From Balneolales bacterium (GTDB lineage Bacteria > Bacteroidota > Rhodothermia > Balneolales > Natronogracilivirgulaceae): a DNA stretch of 5,701 nt. Positions 1 to 4,318 of the stretch are shown piece after piece. Below the pieces are notes generated by a model that was not told where the DNA came from, did no database searches, and saw only the letters and a list, made by a program, of their open reading frames with translations. Where the stretch lies: contig SLLW01000143.1 of assembly GCA_007133875.1 (NCBI GenBank), positions 1 to 5,701 on the forward strand, given 5' to 3'. Both the position numbers and the translations under genes were made by a program. Position 1 is the first letter of the stretch, and each line of letters opens with the position of its first letter.

Positions 1-70
1 GACTTACAGGCGCATGATTAAAACCGGTCATGGAATTGCATGTGTCCGCTTAATCTAAATTTTTAAACAC

Positions 71-1003
71 ATGAAATCCATGCGATACTTTTTTCTGTTG
101 GCCTTCCTCTTATGGATCAAAGCGGATCTGCCTGCACGCACGAATCCGGTTTTTTCTGATGTGGCCGTCGTATCCCACGCCCGTGTTTCAGATGATAACA
201 ATTCTGGAGGAGGCTCCGATGAACCGGTTTCCGAAGTCGATCGAACGATTCAGCAGTGGCTGGAGGAGGGGCTTGAGATACATCAGCAGAATTCCGGCAT
301 CCCCTCGCTGATATCCTTTTACGCCGGGCAGCAGATGGGCATGCCCTACGTCGACGGCCTGCTCGATGAACCGGATGAGGAGCGCCTTGTGGTCACCCTG
401 GACGGCACCGACTGTGTAATTTATGTCGAAATGAGCCTCGCCCTGACCATGACCACGCTCCAGGGAAAAACCGCTGCCGGAGACTTCCGGAAGAATCTTG
501 CAGCCGTCCGGTACCGGGAGGGCACGGTGGATGGGTACGGCAGCCGCCTCCACTATTTCAGCGACTGGCTCATTACCAACCAGGATGAAGGACTGCTGAC
601 GCTATTGTTTCAGGAGGACGAACTTCCCGGAATCGGACCCGTGCGTTTCATGACCGGGAACCGGGAGCGCTATCGTCATCTGGCCGGCAACGACCGGCAC
701 TGGCGGCAGATTCGCGAAGCCGAAGAGCGCCTGGACGACCGCGTCCTTCGCTATATTCCTGCCGATCGCATACCGGAGTTTGAGCCGCACTTCCAGAGCG
801 GCGATGTGCTTGCGTTTGTGACTACCATCGACAAACTCGACATCTCCCATACCGGACTGGTTCTGATGGATGGGAATCGTGCCGGTTTTTATCATGCGAG
901 CCTCACCGGGTCGGTCATCACCGATCCCGGGACGATCCATGAATATGTTCAGCGCCGGGAGACGATTCGTGGTATTGTCGTGGCACGTCTGAGCGCCTCA
1001 TGA
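71..1003 (+). CDS. Exported DUF1460 family protein, NlpC/P60-like (putative N-acetylmuramoyl-L-alanine amidase-like)
   Basis: The 310-residue protein matches the DUF1460 family, whose members have an NlpC/P60-like papain fold and are thought to cleave amide bonds in peptidoglycan. Residues 1-20 form a short basic start followed by a hydrophobic stretch (YFFLLAFLLWI), so export is likely. Residues 40-52 are a Gly/Ser/Asp-rich linker. The family core is clear: DGTDCVIYVE at 111-120 with C115 as the presumed nucleophile, RLHYFSDW at 159-166, SGDVLAF at 243-249, DISHTGLV at 257-264 with H260 as the presumed catalytic histidine, and FYHASL at 273-278. Length fits the family once signal and linker are allowed for. 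The ATG at 71 was chosen because it gives a complete signal peptide; ATG at 80 is the alternative. The leader is AT-rich with no Shine-Dalgarno. It converges on the cupin gene 54 bp away. The exact bond cleaved is not shown by sequence. Confidence 0.88.
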   Translation: MKSMRYFFLLAFLLWIKADLPARTNPVFSDVAVVSHARVSDDNNSGGGSDEPVSEVDRTIQQWLEEGLEIHQQNSGIPSLISFYAGQQMGMPYVDGLLDEPDEERLVVTLDGTDCVIYVEMSLALTMTTLQGKTAAGDFRKNLAAVRYREGTVDGYGSRLHYFSDWLITNQDEGLLTLLFQEDELPGIGPVRFMTGNRERYRHLAGNDRHWRQIREAEERLDDRVLRYIPADRIPEFEPHFQSGDVLAFVTTIDKLDISHTGLVLMDGNRAGFYHASLTGSVITDPGTIHEYVQRRETIRGIVVARLSAS

Positions 1004-1057
1004 TAATTTCCCATTTACAATTTCATGGATTCGTTGAAATGGTATTACCAGGTTCCA

Positions 1058-1603
1058 TTATTTCACAATGATCATATCAAATTCAGGTGACTTTTGTATC
1101 ACTTGAGCAATGATATTTTCATCTACCGATTTTTGCAGTGCATCGCTTTCAGTAGCTTTAATCCCAAAGGTTTCAAAAAATGTCGAAAACCCTTTGGGAC
1201 TGTGGACATTGAACCATTTGCAAGGCTTGTTACCGATATTGCTGAATGTATGAATCGTGTTTTTCGGGATGTCCACCATAGCACCGGGATGTGTTTTTAT
1301 GACTTTTTCTGCAACCGTAAACGCCATTTCACCTTCTAATACCAAAAAAATCTCGTCATAGGTTTCATGGTGATGAGGTGGAGGTCCGGGAACATTAGGA
1401 GGAGTTACACCGATTGCCAAATCAAAATTACCGGAAGTTTCCTTATACAGTGTAATTTTATGACCCAGGACCCACAAATCATGTTCATTGATCGTATCAG
1501 TAGACAGGTATTCGGTTGCTTCGCTTTTCCCAGGAGCAAATCCGGGTATCAGGCTGGCTCCGATTCCGATACCTGTTGTTTTAACAAAAGCTTTTCTATC
1601 CAT
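1058..1603 (-). CDS. Cupin-2 domain protein with Tat-like N-terminal leader
   Basis: A 181-residue single-domain cupin. Motif 1 is HHHETYDE...G: H77 and/or H79, E84 and G91 fit the HxH(X)4E(X)6G spacing. Motif 2, at 107-122, reads GAMVDIPKNTIHTFSN, with H118 as the last metal ligand and N122 closing it. All expected ligands (His, His, Glu, His) are present, so a metal-binding site is likely, but the ligand or reaction cannot be named. The N-terminus (MDRKAFVKTTGIGIGASL) resembles a twin-arginine signal in which RK replaces RR, followed by a Gly/Ile-rich hydrophobic stretch, so it may be exported by Tat or Sec. The ATG has a good ribosome site (AAAGGA, 7 nt away). The AraC-type regulator lies 228 bp upstream on the same strand and is a candidate controller. 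A sugar-binding, dioxygenase or isomerase-type cupin are all possible. Confidence 0.88.
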   Translation of the reverse strand: MDRKAFVKTTGIGIGASLIPGFAPGKSEATEYLSTDTINEHDLWVLGHKITLYKETSGNFDLAIGVTPPNVPGPPPHHHETYDEIFLVLEGEMAFTVAEKVIKTHPGAMVDIPKNTIHTFSNIGNKPCKWFNVHSPKGFSTFFETFGIKATESDALQKSVDENIIAQVIQKSPEFDMIIVK

Positions 1604-1610
1604 TGTCTTG

Positions 1611-1616
1611 TCCTTT
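1611..1616 (-). promoter_or_regulatory. Ribosome binding site of the cupin gene
   Basis: On the minus strand AAAGGA lies 7 nt before the ATG at 1603. It is one of only two convincing Shine-Dalgarno sequences in the window, the other being at the antitoxin fragment at the right edge, and it supports this start. A TACAAT hexamer at 1645-1640 is a possible -10 box, but I see no good -35 partner for it. Confidence 0.6.
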
Positions 1617-1745
1617 TTATTGATTATGAGTGTTGATTGATTGTACCAGTCACCTCAAACAAACCCGGCTCGCGGAGTGGGGAGCAATTTTGGATAATGC
1701 TGCCATGCAAGCTGAACAAAACGGGTAAATTATGTGCTTAATCAT

Positions 1746-1787
1746 CGGTAACAGTTTGTTAGACGTAAGTTACGTCCGCCATTACCG
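1746..1787. promoter_or_regulatory. Nested inverted repeat between the AraC regulator and the cupin (possible operator)
   Basis: A perfect inverted repeat, GACGTAA-G-TTACGTC, spans 1762-1776 (7-bp arms around one base). It sits inside a wider pair, CGGTAA at 1746-1751 and TTACCG at 1782-1787; the outer pair is slightly off-centre. The element lies about 45 bp after the AraC stop codon and about 145 bp before the cupin start. No T-tract follows on the minus strand, so it is a poor intrinsic terminator, and a protein-binding site fits better. Which protein binds is unknown; the adjacent AraC regulator is the obvious candidate by position only. Confidence 0.4.
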
Positions 1788-1831
1788 GCAAAAAATGTGA
1801 AAAACGAAGTAAAAACTTAGAATTTGGCAGG

Positions 1832-2638
1832 TTACGTTTTTCTGTAATCGGAAGGAGATTTGCCAATATGTTTTTTGCAAAATGAGCTGAAATAGTCTGG
1901 TGAGGAGAATCCGAACTCAAAAGCGATTTCCTTGATGGATTTATCTGTAAACTTAAGTGCGTGTCTGATACGCATTTCCAATTGTTCTATAATCAGGCTC
2001 TTGGCGTTTTCATGTAAGACTTTTTGAACACACTCATTCAGGTATCCCGTTGATACATGAAGCATGGCAGCATAGTCTCTTACATCATGCAGTTCGGAAA
2101 TATGTTCGGCTAATAATTTTTTAAAGTTATACACTAATGACGCTTTACTGTCATGTTTATCAATGTTTGACTTTATATTGCACTGTCCGTCGCAGTAAAT
2201 AAAAAAAGTATTAATCAGTGCGAGAATGGCATCCTCTTTATGGTTCAGGTGGGTTGTTATTAATTCATCCAGCATTTCTATGATGGTACGTACTCTGTCT
2301 TCAATACCCGGGGCTAATTGAGCCTTGTGAATAGAATTAGCATGTAATATCCTCATTTCATTTATTTGCAGCTTACTCAGGGTGGGTTCATTCAGTACGT
2401 TATCGGAAAGGTGTATGACATATCCAGCCGAATCTGTGTTACCTTCTTTCAGGATTTTCCACTGATACTTCGGATTTAAAAAGAATATTGAATTGGAAAC
2501 ATCCTTGTATAGCGTTTTGTCAATCACTATACCATTTACGGTTCCGGTAATCCAGACGATGGAGTAAAAATTCCCGTCAGGCCTCAGCGTTTCCCGCTGA
2601 AGTATCTTTACTATTCTGATTTTTTTGTCGATTGTCAT
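1832..2638 (-). CDS. AraC family transcriptional regulator
   Basis: A 268-residue protein with the C-terminal double helix-turn-helix of the AraC/XylS family. The first HTH is DVRDYAAMLHVSTGYLNECV (about 185-204) and the second is SIKEIAFEFGFSSPDYFSSF (about 234-253), followed by the typical KKHIGKSPSDYRK ending. The N-terminal 150 residues resemble the cupin-like sensory half of Bacteroidota AraC proteins, but no ligand can be read from them. I chose the ATG at 2638. The reading frame stays open to a TTG at 2692, but those 18 extra codons cover a likely operator and add a non-conserved peptide. The ribosome site is weak (AGGT, about 9 nt upstream). It probably controls itself and/or the downstream cupin on the same strand; this is inferred from position only. 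Confidence 0.9.
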   Translation of the reverse strand: MTIDKKIRIVKILQRETLRPDGNFYSIVWITGTVNGIVIDKTLYKDVSNSIFFLNPKYQWKILKEGNTDSAGYVIHLSDNVLNEPTLSKLQINEMRILHANSIHKAQLAPGIEDRVRTIIEMLDELITTHLNHKEDAILALINTFFIYCDGQCNIKSNIDKHDSKASLVYNFKKLLAEHISELHDVRDYAAMLHVSTGYLNECVQKVLHENAKSLIIEQLEMRIRHALKFTDKSIKEIAFEFGFSSPDYFSSFCKKHIGKSPSDYRKT

Positions 2639-2658
2639 TTGTAAGTACCTGTTACAGT

Positions 2659-2678
2659 ACGTTGTTTGAAAACAATGT
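2659..2678. promoter_or_regulatory. Inverted repeat upstream of the AraC gene (possible operator)
   Basis: On the minus strand ACATTGTTT-TC-AAACAACGT forms 9-bp arms with one mismatch around a 2-bp centre, ending 20 bp before the chosen ATG at 2638. A second weak dyad (GTAA...TTAC) lies at 2641-2655, nearer the start. Position suggests an operator for autoregulation. It also supports the ATG over the upstream TTG, because the TTG would place the dyad inside the coding sequence. The binding protein is unproven. Confidence 0.4.
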
Positions 2679-2773
2679 AACCACTTATTCAATTAATCAG
2701 AAAACTTGAATACGTAGTTCTGTCGCCGATCCGCCTCCTTAAATTTTTTTGTCAGATCAAGTTACTTACGGTA

Positions 2774-3070
2774 CTATCGGTTTCCAGATTTCTTCGGATT
2801 CTGTTTGGCATGCCGGATCGTCAGATCTTCAATAAAATTGTCGTTAATTTCGTAGCGTAGCTGATTATCACCTTTTATAATCAGCTCTCGTTTCATTTCA
2901 TCGTTTAAAGCCGGAATCATGCGTCCTTTAAGCGGGTGATCTTTCAGACTCAGTGCTACCTCCTCGACTTCGTCAATAAATACCAGAGCGGCATCTATGT
3001 TATCTCTTGCGATGTAATCAGCATAATGATCACCCTTTTTAAGGGAAAGGGGAGACCAAATAAGTTTCAC
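2774..3070 (-). CDS. ParE/RelE family toxin of a type II toxin-antitoxin pair
   Basis: A 98-residue basic protein with the RelE/ParE superfamily pattern: IWSPLSLKKGDHYADYIA at 4-21, the AAL..ID helix at 27-33, the turn DHPLKGR at 44-50, RELII at 61-65, the strand LRYEI at 71-75, and a C-terminal I-RHAKQ at 85-90. The layout is closer to ParE (gyrase-directed) than to mRNA-cutting RelE, but the target cannot be settled from sequence. It starts at GTG 3070 and overlaps the antitoxin's TGA by 4 nt (GTGA), so translation is probably coupled; there is no separate Shine-Dalgarno. It follows its antitoxin in a two-gene operon. It appears complete and intact, with family-typical length. Confidence 0.87.
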   Translation of the reverse strand: MKLIWSPLSLKKGDHYADYIARDNIDAALVFIDEVEEVALSLKDHPLKGRMIPALNDEMKRELIIKGDNQLRYEINDNFIEDLTIRHAKQNPKKSGNR

Positions 3071-3354
3071 CTAAGTTGATTCAAGCGTTCTCTTACTGAT
3101 TTCATCGCATTCTTATGCGGAATTCCATTTCCTTGATCCAACTCTCTGCGAGCCTGGTTAACATCCTGGAGCATCTCGATCGTGTCAACCATTTCCTCAT
3201 AGTCAGTTACATCGAGCAGAATGGCTGATCCTTTACCGTGTTGTGTAATGACAACGGGTCGATGGTCTTTTTTGACGTTATCAATAATGGAGGCAACATT
3301 AGCCCGAAAGGCCGAAAGAGGTTGAATGTCTTCATCGAGATGGATGCGTTTCAT
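3067..3354 (-). CDS. Phd/YefM family antitoxin
   Basis: A 95-residue protein with the Phd/YefM fold pattern. The N-terminal DNA-binding half contains PLSAFRANVASIIDNV (12-27), then the hallmark strand region PVVITQHGKGSAILLDVTDYEEM (33-55). An acidic-to-basic helical C-terminal tail (about 56-95) would wrap around the toxin. These antitoxins neutralise the partner toxin and repress their own operon. It is the first gene of the pair, overlapping the ParE/RelE toxin by 4 nt. The ATG at 3354 has no Shine-Dalgarno (TTCTC precedes it), and the predicted promoter lies so close that the leader would be very short. TGTAC-type half-sites just upstream fit autoregulation. Confidence 0.88.
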   Translation of the reverse strand: MKRIHLDEDIQPLSAFRANVASIIDNVKKDHRPVVITQHGKGSAILLDVTDYEEMVDTIEMLQDVNQARRELDQGNGIPHKNAMKSVRERLNQLR

Positions 3355-3368
3355 GAGAATGATTTCGT

Positions 3369-3407
3369 TTTATAAAATGTACCATATGAAATACAATAAT
3401 TGGTACA
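3369..3407 (-). promoter_or_regulatory. Putative promoter and operator of the Phd/ParE operon
   Basis: On the minus strand TTGTAT (3396-3391) and TATAAA (3374-3369) are separated by 16 bp and resemble -35 and -10 boxes. Over them lies an inverted repeat, TGTACCA at 3378-3384 and TGGTACA at 3401-3407, with 16 bp between. The core hexamers TGTACC and GGTACA are 24 bp apart centre to centre, and a weaker copy (AATACA, 3390-3395) sits exactly midway. YefM-type antitoxins are known to bind TGTACA-like repeats at 12-bp spacing, so this layout fits Phd/YefM autoregulation. The promoter itself is a visual guess. Confidence 0.45.
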
Positions 3408-3436
3408 GGTATGCAACAAGAGCAATATCCGTAGCT

Positions 3437-3523
3437 GCTCTAACGGCAAACGCATAACCGGCGTGGGTAGCCGAATCTTATGGGGCGGAAACGCCCCACA
3501 CGCCCGGTTGCGGTTGTTAGCTG
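3437..3523. repeat. attC-like imperfect inverted repeat with inner GNRA-loop hairpin
   Basis: The outer ends are CTAAC (3440-3444) and GTTAG (3516-3520). Moving inward, arms AAACGCATAACCGGCGTG and CACACGCCCGGTTGCGGTT pair with several unpaired bases, including GGC after the left CTAAC and AT inside the left arm. The centre holds a perfect hairpin, TGGGGCG-GAAA-CGCCCCA (3481-3498). Length (about 88 bp), CTAAC/GTTAG termini and bulged arms resemble integron attC sites, although the end boxes do not fully match RYYYAAC/GTTRRRY. It starts 7 bp after the DUF5615 stop and ends 83 bp before the Phd start, so it separates the two TA modules. Alternatives are a REP/BIME-type palindrome or a transposon end. 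No T-tract follows, which argues against a simple terminator. Confidence 0.55.
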
Positions 3524-3526
3524 ACG
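3512..3526 (+). repeat. Left copy of an inverted 12-bp repeat bracketing the DUF433/DUF5615 pair
   Basis: GGTTGTTAGCTG at 3512-3523 recurs in inverted orientation at 4187-4198. Including the next three bases, 14 of 15 positions agree. This copy is also the right end of the attC-like element, and it faces inward toward the TA pair. Confidence 0.55.
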
Positions 3527-3529
3527 GGA

Positions 3530-3883
3530 TCAGTAGTGAACAATGATTTCAATTTCATTAATTTCGATTACTGAATGCTTTTCAAAGAGGGACATCAAAG
3601 CTTCTAGATTTTTACCAAAAAGGTCGATTAGTTGCTGATTGTTGATATTACCGGTTGAAACGATCAGTAATTTTTTAGGCTGACTTTTAAAAATATAGTT
3701 CTCGAGGAAATCGCTGTCTTTTGAAATTACAATACGATTTTCTTCATCAGCAATAGTAATAATCTCATGATCCGGAGTCGCATTCTTTTTGCTAAGCTCT
3801 AAGGTATGTCTGGCATCAACTTGCTTTGAAGCTAAATAATCAGATAATCGTTTGGGCAACTGAGCATCAACGATAACTTTCAC
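3530..3883 (-). CDS. DUF5615 PIN-like domain protein, probable toxin (nuclease)
   Basis: The 117-residue protein matches the DUF5615 (Mut7-C-like, PIN-like) family. MKVIVDAQLPKRLSDYL at the start carries the first acidic residue (D6), ATPDHEIITIADEENRIVISKDSDF (35-59) carries D38 and the pair D56/D58, and KKLLIVSTGNI forms a later strand. PIN-like proteins use such an acidic cluster to bind metal and cut RNA; activity here is inferred. Genes of this family commonly follow DUF433 genes as TA pairs, as here. It begins at GTG 3883, overlapping the DUF433 stop by 4 nt (GTGA). The C-terminal part (about 80-117) is less conserved and rich in Ile and Glu. Its stop codon lies 7 bp from the attC-like element. 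Confidence 0.85.
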   Translation of the reverse strand: MKVIVDAQLPKRLSDYLASKQVDARHTLELSKKNATPDHEIITIADEENRIVISKDSDFLENYIFKSQPKKLLIVSTGNINNQQLIDLFGKNLEALMSLFEKHSVIEINEIEIIVHY

Positions 3884-4116
3884 AAGGCGATTTTCTGAGA
3901 AGTTTTCGTTCTTGCTACTCTTGAAGCATACTCGAGACAGGCCAAGAGGTCATCTTTTTCCAAATCGGGATAGTCTTCGAGAATATCTTCGATACTCATA
4001 CCTGAAGCCATTAGATCCAGCATATTGTCGACAGGATATCGCAGACCGCGGATTGTGGGCTTTCCGTGGCAGATTTCAGCGTTTCTGGTGATTCTATCTA
4101 ATCGACTTTTTCCCAT
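3880..4116 (-). CDS. DUF433 family antitoxin
   Basis: A 78-residue DUF433 protein with nearly every family landmark: RIT at 8-10, HGKPTIRGLRYPV at 17-29, and ASGMSIEDILEDYPDLEKDDLLACLEYA at 37-64, which forms the winged/HTH-like DNA-binding part. DUF433 proteins are treated as antitoxins of PIN-like DUF5615 toxins and probably repress their own operon. It is the first gene of the pair, with a 4-nt overlap into the toxin. The ATG at 4116 is the only start that keeps the RIT motif with a short N-terminus. There is no Shine-Dalgarno. A short basic tail (RVARTKTSQK) follows the core. AT content is visibly higher than in the GH3 gene next door, which fits acquisition as a module. Confidence 0.87.
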   Translation of the reverse strand: MGKSRLDRITRNAEICHGKPTIRGLRYPVDNMLDLMASGMSIEDILEDYPDLEKDDLLACLEYASRVARTKTSQKIAL

Positions 4117-4139
4117 GGCAATATTGGTTTAATATCAAT

Positions 4140-4168
4140 AATGTACAGAATATAGAAACGATCTTCAA
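4140..4168 (-). promoter_or_regulatory. Putative promoter of the DUF433/DUF5615 operon, with TGTACA palindrome
   Basis: On the minus strand TTGAAG (4168-4163) and TACATT (4145-4140) are 17 bp apart, each matching the sigma-70 consensus at 4 of 6 positions. The palindrome TGTACA (4142-4147) overlaps the -10 box, as TGTACC does near the Phd promoter. Transcription would start roughly 15-20 bp before the ATG at 4116. This is a weak call based on visual matches only. Confidence 0.3.
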
Positions 4169-4186
4169 TGTGAGAAAAGTTTACGC

Positions 4187-4198
4187 CAGCTAACAACC
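4187..4198 (-). repeat. Right copy of the inverted 12-bp repeat
   Basis: CAGCTAACAACC here is the exact reverse complement of 3512-3523, so the DUF433/DUF5615 pair lies between inward-facing copies. A small dyad (AACCA...TGGTT, 4196-4210) overlaps it on the outer side, but no full attC-like fold follows. It may be a decayed attC remnant or a short terminal inverted repeat. I see no target-site duplication. Confidence 0.5.
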
Positions 4199-4237
4199 AT
4201 TTATGTGGTTATATTTTGAATCCATGACACTTAAGGG

Positions 4238-4270
4238 TTTGGCAGAAGGTGCGATGATTTCGGTATATTG
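4238..4270 (+). promoter_or_regulatory. Possible Bacteroidota-type promoter for the GH3 gene
   Basis: TTTG (4238-4241) and TATATTG (4264-4270) are 22 bp apart. They resemble the -33 TTTG and -7 TAnnTTTG boxes of Bacteroidota promoters, though spacing is slightly long and the -7 box imperfect. The transcript would have a leader of about 40 nt ending in an A-rich tract before the ATG at 4319. Confidence 0.22.
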
Positions 4271-4318
4271 AACAACGGCACCCGAGCCGTCCGTCAACCC
4301 CGAAAAAAAAACATATAA

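Noticed and set aside
2..58. Possible tail of an upstream plus-strand gene ending TAA at 56-58
   Set aside because: Only about 18 codons are in the window and they match nothing recognisable, so coding cannot be supported.
1020..1060. Terminator between the convergent DUF1460 and cupin genes
   Set aside because: Only short dyads (ATTTCA...TGAAAT, GGTATTACC) without a T-tract are present.
2639..2692. Longer AraC protein starting at TTG 2692
   Set aside because: It adds 18 residues without family support and runs over the inverted repeat at 2659-2678; the ATG at 2638 is the better start.
2734..2740. Perfect AAGGAGG Shine-Dalgarno-like sequence on the minus strand
   Set aside because: No ATG, GTG or TTG follows within the usual 5-13 nt, and the next gene (AraC) starts about 95 nt further on. 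It may be chance or a relic of a lost gene start.
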